Shown here: positions 1 through 6,187 of the stretch, one piece after another
How positions within the stretch are numbered: the first letter of the stretch is position 1
Layout: every line of letters starts with the position of its first letter
Source: Azonexaceae bacterium
GTDB lineage: Bacteria; Pseudomonadota; Gammaproteobacteria; Burkholderiales; Rhodocyclaceae
Length of the DNA stretch: 6,318 nt
Reading direction: 5' to 3'
NCBI GenBank assembly: GCA_009469685.1
Contig: SSTA01000041.1
Location: 1 to 6,318 of the forward strand
Notes under the pieces: generated by a model
Told to the model about the DNA's origin: nothing
The model's database searches: none
The model's input: the letters and a program-made list of their open reading frames with translations, nothing else
Position numbers and translations under genes: made by a program

Positions 1-1291
1 AAAGTTCCGCGGAGCGTTGTTCGATTTCCTCGGGCAGATGAATGCGGGCTGGACTCGCCTTGGCCAGCATTTCCGAGGCCGGGATGCCGAGCATCCTTTC
101 GGCCCCCCGATTGAACAAGGTGATCGTGCCTTCCGGGTCGGTGGCAATGACGCTCACCTCGGTGGCGCCGGCCAGAATCGCCTGCTTGAACTGTTCCCTG
201 GCGCGGATTTCCGCTTCCGGATTGCGCAGGTTGCGGGTCGCCTGAGCGGCGTAGGCCATCGCCCAGTGCCGCTGGATCAAAAGAAGAAAGACGCCGGTAG
301 CGAGCAGCAGGGAGATGGTCAGTCCGCCGGCCAGGATCAGTGTCGGCTCGGTGATCGCGTCTCCATCTGCGTTCGGCAGGGCGAATTCGAGACGCCAGGT
401 CCGGTAGCCGAAGGACAGTTCGTGCTCGGTGGTCAGCAGGGCGTTCTTCCAGCTGAACTTCGGTCGCGTATCGTGAAAGGGCGTCGGTTCGGCTTCGTTT
501 CCGGTGTCGAAGACCCGCAGGACCATATCCTCGACTAGAGTCTTCGCCGTCGTCTCGAGAAACTCGGGCATGCGATAGGCGGCGAATACGACGCCGAGCA
601 GCGCCGACTGGCGCTCGCCGACATTGGCTATCGGCGCTCCCGGGCGATAGACGGGGCGGAAGAGGAGGAAACCCGGTTCGCGATTGCCATCCCGGTCATG
701 GACCAGGATGGTGCGTCCCGATACCACTACGTCATCAACTCGGGTAGCGAAATCTATACCTTCCCGCCGCACTGCCTCCGAATAGAGATCGAAGCCCCGC
801 GCGCGCATGACCACCTCGCTTCCGGCGGCAAGATAGACGACCGGAAACAGGGTCCGGCCTTCGGTCTCCGGGAAGATGCGAAAAGAGGCGTCACCGTCCC
901 GCCGGTGGATTTGCGCCATGGCGCGCGGCAACGCGTCGCGGGCAATCCGGGGGGCGTATCCGTAACCCACCATTCCCGGGAGATGGCGATAGGCGTCGGT
1001 GCGTGCGGCGTAACGGGACCACTCTTCGGCGGAAATATCTTCGCTACTTGCGAAATAGGCGCTGACGGTCCGCAGGAACTGGGCATGAAACTGCAGGCGC
1101 TCCCGCAATTCATACGTCACCTGGGCGGCGCCGCGCTGGAAATTGAGATTGCGCTCCTCTTCGAGGGCCAGCCTTCTGTGTTTGGAGTAGATGCAGGTCA
1201 GCGCCGCGAGACCGACGAACAGGGCCAGCGGGATGACCCAGCGTATGCGGGACGAAGGTGGCGGGAAGGAGAACGAGGTGGGAAGTTTCAT
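1..1291 (-). CDS. CHASE-PAS membrane sensor protein, C-terminal part beyond the window
   Basis: This is the first 430 residues of a signal-transduction protein, read from the reverse strand; the gene continues past position 1. Residues about 18-35 form a membrane segment (WVIPLALFVGLAALTCIY). Residues about 65-245 look like a periplasmic CHASE ligand-binding domain, with the family-like stretches GMVGYGYAPRI (106-116) and GFDLYSEAVRREGIDFAT (166-183). A second membrane segment lies at about 316-339, and a PAS domain begins near residue 365 (VIATDPEGTITLFNRGAERMLG, 381-402). CHASE domains sense small extracellular molecules, and the output is usually a histidine kinase or a GGDEF/EAL enzyme; that part is not visible. 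The ATG at 1291-1289 is the only usable start, because an in-frame TAA lies at 1315-1313 with no start codon between. No Shine-Dalgarno sequence is evident. It follows the ABC exporter gene by 37 bases, so the two may be co-transcribed. The ligand is unknown. Confidence 0.85.
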   Translation of the reverse strand, partial: MKLPTSFSFPPPSSRIRWVIPLALFVGLAALTCIYSKHRRLALEEERNLNFQRGAAQVTYELRERLQFHAQFLRTVSAYFASSEDISAEEWSRYAARTDAYRHLPGMVGYGYAPRIARDALPRAMAQIHRRDGDASFRIFPETEGRTLFPVVYLAAGSEVVMRARGFDLYSEAVRREGIDFATRVDDVVVSGRTILVHDRDGNREPGFLLFRPVYRPGAPIANVGERQSALLGVVFAAYRMPEFLETTAKTLVEDMVLRVFDTGNEAEPTPFHDTRPKFSWKNALLTTEHELSFGYRTWRLEFALPNADGDAITEPTLILAGGLTISLLLATGVFLLLIQRHWAMAYAAQATRNLRNPEAEIRAREQFKQAILAGATEVSVIATDPEGTITLFNRGAERMLGIPASEMLAKASPARIHLPEEIEQRSAEL

Positions 1292-1320
1292 GGGTGGGCG
1301 CGACGAATTCCATTATGTTA

Positions 1321-1339
1321 GCAGCGCTTCATGCGCTGC
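1321..1339 (-). repeat. Perfect 7-bp inverted repeat over the ABC gene stop codon
   Basis: GCAGCGC (1321-1327) and GCGCTGC (1333-1339) are exact reverse complements separated by TTCAT. In the minus-strand transcript this gives a GC-rich hairpin, extendable by a G-U pair, whose five-base loop holds the TGA stop codon of the ABC gene (1331-1329). No T-run follows on either strand, so it is not a canonical intrinsic terminator. It could still pause polymerase, protect the mRNA end, or be chance. Confidence 0.5.
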
Positions 1340-3137
1340 CTGAGGTCTCCTCCCTTTGTTGCAATGACCACAGTCGGGCATAGGCGCCGTCGGCGGCGAG
1401 GAGATCGGAATGATTGCCGCGCTCGACGATGCGGCCCCCGTCCATCACCAGAATGGCGTCGGCGTTCATGACGGTTGATAGCCGGTGGGCGATCACCAGG
1501 ACGGTTCTACCCTGGGCGGCCAGTTCGAGTTGTCCCTGGATGGCCTTCTCGGTGTGCGAATCGAGGGCGGAGGTGGCTTCGTCGAAAACCAGCAGGGGAG
1601 GATTCTTGAGCAGCGTCCGGGCGATGGCGACCCGCTGCTTCTCTCCGCCAGAGAGTTTGAGACCCCGCTCCCCCACCCGGGTCTCGTACTTCTGCGGGAG
1701 CGATTCGATGAAATCGTGGAGTTGGGCTGACCGCGCGGCGGCGATGACCTCCTCCCGCGAGGCTTCCGGTCGGCCGTACTGGATGTTGTAGAAGATGCTG
1801 TCGTTGAACAGCACCGTATCCTGGGGAACGATACCGATCGCGCTGCGCAGGCTGGCCTGCTTCAAGCTGCGCAAGTCGTGGCCGTTGATTCGCACCGCGC
1901 CGGCCGTGACGTCGTAGAAACGGAAGAGCAAGCGGGCCAGAGTCGATTTTCCCGCCCCGGACGGTCCCACGACCGCCACCGTCTGGCCGACTTCGATGCT
2001 GAAATCGACACCGTCGAGTATCGTCCGTTCAGGCTCGTAGGCGAAACCCACGGACGCGAATTCCACCCGCAGCGGCCCGGGTGGCAGCTCCCGGGCATCG
2101 GGTGCGTCGGCGATCTCCCGGTGTTCGTTGAGGAGTCCGAACATGCGCTCGATGTCGGTGAGGGCCTGGCGGATTTCCCGGTACACCATGCCGAGGAAAT
2201 TGAGCGGCGTGTAGAGCTGGATGAGGAAGGCGTTGACCAGAACCAGGTCGCCCAGGGTCATCGTACCCGCCACGACCCCCGCGGCGGCCCGCCACATCAT
2301 GGCGGTGACCCCAGTGGCGATGATCGCCTGCTGTCCCAGGTTGAGGACGGAAAGAGTGGTCTGGCTACGGGTGGCCGCGTCTTCCCACTTGAGCATCTGG
2401 GCGTCGTAGCGCCGCGCCTCGAAGTCTTCGTTATTGAAATATTTGACCGTTTCGTAGTTGATGAGGCTATCGACGGCCCGGGTGTTGGCGGCGGAGTCCG
2501 ACTCGTTGACCGCCCGCCGGATGTCGATGCGCCAGTTGCTCACCTTTACCGTGAACACGACATAGGCGGAGATCGAGATCGCTGTGATCAAGACGTAACC
2601 CAAGTCGTAGCGGACGAAGAGAATCCCCAACACGAGGCTGATTTCGACCAGGGTCGGCAGGATGGAATAAAGGCTGTAGGAAATGAGACTACCGATCGAC
2701 CGCGTGCCCCGCTCGATGTCCCGCGAAACGCCACCGGTCTGCCGCTCGAGATGGAAGCGCAGAGCGAGGGCATGGAGGTGACGGAAGACTTCCAGGGCCA
2801 CTTGGCGGACCGCCTGCTGGGTCACCCGGGCAAAGAGGATTTCCCGCAGCTCGGTGAACAGCGAGGTGGAAAAGCGCAGGGCGCCGTAGAGCAGCAAGAG
2901 TACCGCCGGCAGCGCTAGAACTTGCTGCGGGCCGGAGAGATCGTCGATGACCTCCTTGAATATCAGTGGAACCGAAACATTGGCCACCTTGGCCCCGACC
3001 AGGCAGGAAAGGGCAAGCACGACCCGCAGCCGATAGCGCCACAGATAGGGCAGGAGCGTCTTCAGGGTGGGCCAGACGTGCAACTGCTTGAGGGGTGTTC
3101 CGACCGGCGGGCGGGGAAGGGCGGTGGTTCGGCGCAT
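1329..3137 (-). CDS. Atm1-type ABC half-transporter (fused permease and ATPase)
   Basis: This 602-residue protein is a complete ABC exporter half-transporter that would act as a homodimer in the inner membrane. Residues about 30-325 are the six-helix transmembrane domain; 355-595 are the nucleotide-binding domain. All ATPase motifs are intact: A-loop Tyr367, Walker A GPSGAGKS (391-398), Q-loop Gln439, signature LSGGE (495-499), Walker B LLVFDE (515-520), D-loop SALD (523-526) and H-loop His551. The transmembrane stretches TGGVSRDIERG (134-144) and YETVKYFNNEDFEARRYD (228-245) are typical of the Atm1/ABCB7/HMT1 branch rather than of MsbA. LNLGQQ (265-270) resembles the region that contacts glutathione in characterised bacterial Atm1. 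Family members export glutathione-linked compounds and can protect against heavy metals, or supply a sulfur compound for cytosolic Fe-S protein assembly in mitochondria; the substrate here is inferred only. The ATG at 3137 has AGGGA five bases upstream. The gene is divergent from the thioesterase gene. Confidence 0.93.
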   Translation of the reverse strand: MRRTTALPRPPVGTPLKQLHVWPTLKTLLPYLWRYRLRVVLALSCLVGAKVANVSVPLIFKEVIDDLSGPQQVLALPAVLLLLYGALRFSTSLFTELREILFARVTQQAVRQVALEVFRHLHALALRFHLERQTGGVSRDIERGTRSIGSLISYSLYSILPTLVEISLVLGILFVRYDLGYVLITAISISAYVVFTVKVSNWRIDIRRAVNESDSAANTRAVDSLINYETVKYFNNEDFEARRYDAQMLKWEDAATRSQTTLSVLNLGQQAIIATGVTAMMWRAAAGVVAGTMTLGDLVLVNAFLIQLYTPLNFLGMVYREIRQALTDIERMFGLLNEHREIADAPDARELPPGPLRVEFASVGFAYEPERTILDGVDFSIEVGQTVAVVGPSGAGKSTLARLLFRFYDVTAGAVRINGHDLRSLKQASLRSAIGIVPQDTVLFNDSIFYNIQYGRPEASREEVIAAARSAQLHDFIESLPQKYETRVGERGLKLSGGEKQRVAIARTLLKNPPLLVFDEATSALDSHTEKAIQGQLELAAQGRTVLVIAHRLSTVMNADAILVMDGGRIVERGNHSDLLAADGAYARLWSLQQREETSGSA

Positions 3138-3142
3138 GGGTA

Positions 3143-3147
3143 TCCCT
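3143..3147 (-). promoter_or_regulatory. Shine-Dalgarno sequence of the ABC transporter gene
   Basis: AGGGA on the minus strand lies five bases before the ATG at 3137-3135. The spacing is normal and supports that ATG as the start. Confidence 0.5.
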
Positions 3148-3163
3148 GGGGAAAGATTCGCCG

Positions 3164-3169
3164 AGTATA
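3164..3169 (-). promoter_or_regulatory. Candidate -10 element for the ABC transporter gene
   Basis: TATACT on the minus strand matches the sigma-70 -10 consensus at five of six bases and lies about 27 bases upstream of the ATG, giving a leader of roughly 20 bases. The -35 position (around TTCCCG) is a poor match, so a promoter here would be weak or activator-dependent, or this is a chance match. Confidence 0.3.
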
Positions 3170-3226
3170 GGAAAAGTCCGACACTTCCGGGAAAATCACC
3201 GAGTCACCAACAAAATCCTGTGCGCC

Positions 3227-3625
3227 GTGGATCATCTTGCCCAATTGCCTGCCGTCGAACCGACCCTGCGGGTCATGCCCATGCCTGCCGACCTCAACCA
3301 GTACGGCGACGTCTTCGGCGGCTGGGTCATGGCTCAGGTCGACGTCGCGGGAGCCATTCCCGCTTTGCGCCGCGCCCAGGGCCGGGTGGCGACGGTATCG
3401 GTCAACTGCTTCCAGTTCAAGCAGCCGGTGTCGGTGGGCGATGTCGTGAGCTTCTACGCCCGCATCGTCCGGGTCGGGAAGACTTCCATTACCGTCGACG
3501 TCGAAGTCTATGCCCAGCGCAACTATGCCGATCCCATTACGGTTCGTGTGACGCAGGCGCAACTGACCTACGTCGCCATCGATTCGGGCGGGGAAAAACG
3601 GGACGTTCCCCCCGAAAGTGCGTAA
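3227..3625 (+). CDS. yciA: YciA-type hotdog-fold acyl-CoA thioesterase
   Basis: The protein hydrolyses acyl-CoA esters to free acid and CoA in the cytoplasm. It is a single hotdog domain of 132 residues, the same length as E. coli YciA as remembered. The family block runs RVMPMPADLN (15-24), then GDVFGGWVMAQVD (27-39), whose Asp39 corresponds to the catalytic acid on the long hotdog helix, then RVATVSVNCFQFKQPVSVGD and FYARIVRVGKTSITVDVEVY. I place the start at GTG 3227: it gives a normal short lead-in to the first strand, while ATG 3275 would cut into conserved RVMPMP and a start upstream would run into the divergent ABC gene. TTG 3245 is a less likely alternative. No Shine-Dalgarno sequence precedes any of the three. 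It is the first of four co-directional genes; a FadL-type channel follows after 45 bases. Family-level function is firm, acyl-chain preference is not visible. Confidence 0.88.
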   Translation: MDHLAQLPAVEPTLRVMPMPADLNQYGDVFGGWVMAQVDVAGAIPALRRAQGRVATVSVNCFQFKQPVSVGDVVSFYARIVRVGKTSITVDVEVYAQRNYADPITVRVTQAQLTYVAIDSGGEKRDVPPESA

Positions 3626-3657
3626 AATTAGGCTATTGCCTTGGTTTTACGATATTC

Positions 3658-3663
3658 GGGGAG
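3658..3663 (+). promoter_or_regulatory. Shine-Dalgarno sequence fixing the FadL-type TTG start
   Basis: GGGGAG ends seven bases before TTG 3671. It selects this TTG over the in-frame TTG at 3641, which has no such sequence and would add ten residues in front of a normal signal peptide. Confidence 0.6.
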
Positions 3664-3670
3664 AATTCCG

Positions 3671-4909
3671 TTGAACGCCTTTCGCCTGCGCCTCCTGCCG
3701 GCCTGCCTCCTGGCGGCCTTTTCGGGAACCGTCGCCGCGGCCGGGTTCCAGCTTTGGGAACAGAACGCCAGCGGCATCGGCACCGCCTACGCGGGTTCCG
3801 CCGCCATTGCCGACAATGCCAGCACCGTATTCTTCAATCCCGCCGGGATGACCCAACTGAGTGGCGTTCGGGCTTCGGTGGGGATTTCGGCCGTCGGACC
3901 GAGTTTCGAGTTTCATGATCGGGGATCCTCCGGAACCGGCTTGTTGACTGGACTTTCGGGATCGGACGGAGGCAATGCCGGCGGCTGGTCCGCGGTTCCC
4001 AACGCTTATCTGACCTGGCAGCTTTCGCCTCAATGGTTCGTTGGCCTGGGGATTTCCGCGCCCTTCGGCTTGTCCACCGACTACGATGACGGCTGGATTG
4101 GCCGCTTCCATTCGCTCAAGGCCGACATCCGTACCGTCAACCTCAATCCGTCTGTGGCCTTCAAGGTCAACGACAAGGTTTCCCTCGGGTTTGGCGTCAA
4201 TTACCAGAAGATAGACGCCAAACTGACCAATCTGACGCATATCGGCGTCCCGGTCTCGTCGGAACTGAAGGGTGACGACACGGCCTGGGGCTGGAATGCC
4301 GGGGCGCTCTTCACCCTGTCGCCGGCGATGCGGGTCGGCATCTCCTACCGTTCCGCGGTGCACTATACGGTCGATGGCGATCAATCGGTCGGTGCCTTGA
4401 AAATCCCAGCCCAGACCAAGGTTGAACTGCCGGATACCTTCGTGCTGTCGGTCTGGCAGCAGGTTTCCGACCGTTGGGAGGCCATGGGCGACTTGTCCTA
4501 CACGAACTGGAGCGTTTTCGACCGCGCCGACATCGTGCGCAAGAGCAATGGCAGCCTTCTCGGGTCCGAAAGCTTCGACTACCGGGATTCCTGGCGCTTC
4601 GCCTGGGGTGCCGCCTACAAGGCGAGCGAGGCCTGGAAGATCAAATTCGGTATTGCCTACGACCGCACGCCGACGACGAATTCCGACCGCTCGGCGCGGG
4701 TTCCGGACAATGACCGCGTCTGGTTGAGCATCGGCGGTCAGTGGAAGCCCACGCGGGATTCGGCGGTCGATTTCGGCTACGCCTATCTTTACCTGCGTGA
4801 CCCGTCGATCAACCAGACCAAGACGCTGCCTACCGGAACCGCCACCTTGCGCGGCCGCTACGACGACAGTGGTCACGTCCTGGGCGTCCAGTATTCTCAA
4901 GGATTCTGA
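3671..4909 (+). CDS. FadL/OmpP1/TodX-family outer-membrane transport protein
   Basis: This 412-residue precursor is an outer-membrane beta barrel for uptake of hydrophobic molecules such as long-chain fatty acids or aromatic hydrocarbons. Residues 1-24 are a signal peptide with basic residues, a hydrophobic core and a VAAA cleavage site, giving mature GFQLWEQ. Family marks follow: the N-terminal hatch region with SGIGTAYAGSAA (34-45) and FFNPAGM (54-60), then GWIGRFHSLKADIRTVNLNP (141-160), VELPDTFVLSVWQQ (251-264), YDRTPT (330-335) and PDNDRVWLSIG (345-355). The chain ends in phenylalanine, as outer-membrane barrels usually do. The TTG start is chosen for the GGGGAG ahead of it and the signal peptide it creates. 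It sits 45 bases after a thioesterase gene and 27 before the DUF2802 gene, with no terminator visible, so an operon is likely. The true substrate cannot be read from the sequence; fatty acid is favoured by the thioesterase neighbour. Confidence 0.92.
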   Translation: MNAFRLRLLPACLLAAFSGTVAAAGFQLWEQNASGIGTAYAGSAAIADNASTVFFNPAGMTQLSGVRASVGISAVGPSFEFHDRGSSGTGLLTGLSGSDGGNAGGWSAVPNAYLTWQLSPQWFVGLGISAPFGLSTDYDDGWIGRFHSLKADIRTVNLNPSVAFKVNDKVSLGFGVNYQKIDAKLTNLTHIGVPVSSELKGDDTAWGWNAGALFTLSPAMRVGISYRSAVHYTVDGDQSVGALKIPAQTKVELPDTFVLSVWQQVSDRWEAMGDLSYTNWSVFDRADIVRKSNGSLLGSESFDYRDSWRFAWGAAYKASEAWKIKFGIAYDRTPTTNSDRSARVPDNDRVWLSIGGQWKPTRDSAVDFGYAYLYLRDPSINQTKTLPTGTATLRGRYDDSGHVLGVQYSQGF

Positions 4910-4925
4910 CCGGCGGTCGAGGCCG

Positions 4926-4933
4926 GGAGGAGG
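4926..4933 (+). promoter_or_regulatory. Strong Shine-Dalgarno sequence deciding the DUF2802 TTG start
   Basis: GGAGGAGG lies just before TTG 4937: GGAGG at 4926-4930 leaves a six-base spacer. The in-frame ATG 4961 is too far from it and has only a G-run nearby, so TTG 4937 is preferred. Confidence 0.6.
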
Positions 4934-4936
4934 CGC

Positions 4937-5464
4937 TTGATTCTGGACCTGGGGGGCGAGATGTTCGGTTGGCGCGAGGCCGTCGTCGGACTCATCGTTG
5001 CCGTCGCCCTCTACATGCTTTTCGTTTTCTGGCGCATGCGCCGTCTTTCCGGCAAGGAGAGGGGTGACCAGATGGCTCCGCAAGCCGAGCCGCCAGCGGT
5101 CGCCGAAATACCCCCGGTTCCGGGGGAAGAGGGCGAAGCGACGGAGCCGGCCGAAACGCCCGGGGCGTGGAATGAGGCGCCCGCCCAGTTGGCCCGGAGC
5201 TCGGTGGCCGAGGGGTTGGAGGCTGAGGTGCTGCTCCTGCGCGATGAAGTCGACGCCTTGCGCGGCGAACTCGCGGCCCTGCGCCGCGATCTCCATGCCG
5301 AAATCGCCCACATGCGAGCGGCGCAGACCGTTTCCCCACTCTACAACGATGCCATGCAGATGGCCAACGCCGGCCACAGCGCTTCCGCCATCGCAGAGCG
5401 CTGCGGCATTTCCCGCGCCGAGGCCGATCTCGTCGTGGCGCTGGTGCATGGCCAACGTTCCTGA
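4937..5464 (+). CDS. Membrane-anchored coiled-coil protein with C-terminal DUF2802
   Basis: This 175-residue protein has no assigned reaction. From the N terminus it shows one membrane segment at about 15-32 (AVVGLIVAVALYMLFVFW), an acidic, Pro-rich linker at about 45-85, a predicted coiled coil at 91-127 with heptad leucines (LEAEVLLLRDEVDALRGEL, 94-112), and a DUF2802-like C terminus (SPLYNDAMQMANAGHSAS, 133-150, followed by AIAERCGISRAEADLVVALV, 151-170). The last part reads like a helix-turn-helix. The basic cluster directly after the membrane helix (WRMRRLSGKER, 32-42) and the acidic N terminus predict that the coiled coil and DUF2802 are cytoplasmic. From memory, DUF2802 proteins also occur beside chemotaxis and flagellar genes in Pseudomonas; no such genes are seen here. 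The TTG start gives 175 residues and ATG 4961 would give 167. It lies 27 bases after the FadL-type gene, in the same reading frame, and 12 before the SPOR gene. Confidence 0.8.
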   Translation: MILDLGGEMFGWREAVVGLIVAVALYMLFVFWRMRRLSGKERGDQMAPQAEPPAVAEIPPVPGEEGEATEPAETPGAWNEAPAQLARSSVAEGLEAEVLLLRDEVDALRGELAALRRDLHAEIAHMRAAQTVSPLYNDAMQMANAGHSASAIAERCGISRAEADLVVALVHGQRS

Positions 5465-5476
5465 CTTTCGAAGAAG

Positions 5477-6187
5477 ATGCCGATGACCGAAGACAATGCC
5501 GGGGCCGCGGAACTGCGTGGCAAATTGATCAAGCGACTGGCGGTGGCTGGGGGCCTGGTGGCGGTCCTCCTGGGGGTCCTCGCTTTTTTCGATCGCCTGG
5601 TGAGCGCTCCCGACGAGCCTGAGGCGTCGGTCTATTCTCAGCCGGTGCCGGTTCCTCCGAAAAAGGAACTGACCCAGCCGGTCAAGGGCACTGAACCTGC
5701 AGCTCCGGAAAAGACCGAGCCTGCGGCCCCGGCGCCTCCGCCACTGGAGGCTCCTGCCAAGCCGGAAGTTGCGGCCCGTCCGGATCTTCCCGCCCCGGCT
5801 CCGACGTCCTCCGCGCCGGCGGTCAGGCATGCACCGGTGGAACCTGCTGCCCCTCCGCCGGTTCCCGAAGGGACCGGTAATCCGACGCCGGCAAGTCCCC
5901 CGGCGGCGCCTCAGGCCTCTCATTCAACTCCAGCTCCTGCGGGGTCGCCTGCGCCGCGGACCCCCCAGGCAGCGCCGGGCTATGTCCTCCAGGCGGGCGT
6001 CTTTGCGAGTGCCCAGCGAGCGGAGGAATTGCACGCCAAATTGAGCCTGGCGGGGATCCCGTCGACCCTGGAGGCCCGCGTTCAGGTCGGGCCGTTCAAG
6101 ACTCGCCAGGAGGCGGAGGCCGCTCGAGCGAAGCTGAAGGGCCTGGGCATCGAGCCTATCCTGATTCCGCCCTCAGGCCGGCGCTAG
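5477..6187 (+). CDS. SPOR-domain protein with Pro/Ala-rich periplasmic linker
   Basis: This 236-residue protein is a single-pass inner-membrane protein of the DedD/FtsN architecture. A short basic N terminus (RGKLIKR, 14-20) precedes a membrane segment at about 21-38, placing the rest in the periplasm. Residues about 45-166 are a low-complexity Pro/Ala-rich spacer with near-repeats such as EPAAPEKTEPAAP (73-85). The C terminus (about 167-232) is a SPOR domain: YVLQAGVFASAQRAEELHAKL (169-189, core YVLQAGVF) and the hallmark RVQVGPFKTRQEAEAA (201-216). SPOR domains bind glycan strands stripped of side peptides at division sites, so a role in cell division or cell-wall work is likely, but this alone does not make it FtsN. 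ATG 5477 gives the longest form; ATG 5483 two codons later is equally possible, and neither has a clear Shine-Dalgarno sequence. It follows the DUF2802 gene by 12 bases. Its stop overlaps that of the convergent TPR gene. Confidence 0.87.
   Translation: MPMTEDNAGAAELRGKLIKRLAVAGGLVAVLLGVLAFFDRLVSAPDEPEASVYSQPVPVPPKKELTQPVKGTEPAAPEKTEPAAPAPPPLEAPAKPEVAARPDLPAPAPTSSAPAVRHAPVEPAAPPPVPEGTGNPTPASPPAAPQASHSTPAPAGSPAPRTPQAAPGYVLQAGVFASAQRAEELHAKLSLAGIPSTLEARVQVGPFKTRQEAEAARAKLKGLGIEPILIPPSGRR

Larger units (their letters stand above)
3138..3226. other. Divergent intergenic region between ABC and thioesterase genes
   Basis: These 89 bases separate the start codons of two divergently read genes. On the minus strand there are a candidate -10 (TATACT) and a Shine-Dalgarno sequence for the ABC gene. 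On the plus strand I find no convincing -35/-10 pair and no Shine-Dalgarno sequence before the GTG. The region is A-richer than its surroundings (GGAAAAG, GGGAAAATC, CAACAAAATC), as expected of a promoter region. No operator with long symmetrical arms was seen. Confidence 0.5.

Noticed and set aside
1110..1313. A 67-codon minus-strand frame starting at ATG 1313, overlapping the start of the sensor gene
   Set aside because: It is in a different frame from the sensor, has no Shine-Dalgarno sequence, and its product looks like an out-of-frame reading of the sensor N terminus.
17..1321. Plus-strand open frames (17-538 and 698-1321) opposite the sensor gene
   Set aside because: The minus-strand frame gives a continuous CHASE-PAS protein over the same bases; the plus-strand products show no domain.
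1878..2918. A 346-codon open frame on the plus strand inside the ABC transporter gene
   Set aside because: It lies wholly opposite a gene with every ABC motif intact, and its product is a composition-driven chain rich in Gly, Asp, Arg and Val with no family marks.
3174..3186. AAGT-CCGAC-ACTT dyad next to the ABC -10 candidate as an operator
   Set aside because: Four-base arms are expected by chance, and the flanks do not extend the symmetry.
3196..3208. Direct repeat TCACC-GAG-TCACC in the divergent region as a regulator site
   Set aside because: Five-base units occurring twice are at chance level in GC-rich DNA; no further copy was seen.
3590..3611. Inverted repeat GGGGAA...TTCCCC near the end of the thioesterase gene as a terminator
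   Set aside because: Only six pairs with a ten-base loop, lying inside the coding region and followed by no T-run; downstream genes look co-transcribed.
3623..3653. TAAAAT or TACGAT as a -10 element of a promoter for the FadL-type gene
   Set aside because: Neither has an acceptable -35 at 16-18 bases upstream, and TAAAAT includes the thioesterase stop codon.
3647..5923. A 758-codon open frame on the minus strand opposite the FadL-type, DUF2802 and SPOR genes
   Set aside because: It spans three convincing genes and their gaps, its product is a low-complexity Arg/Gly-rich chain with no recognisable domain, and long antisense open frames are expected opposite GC-rich genes.
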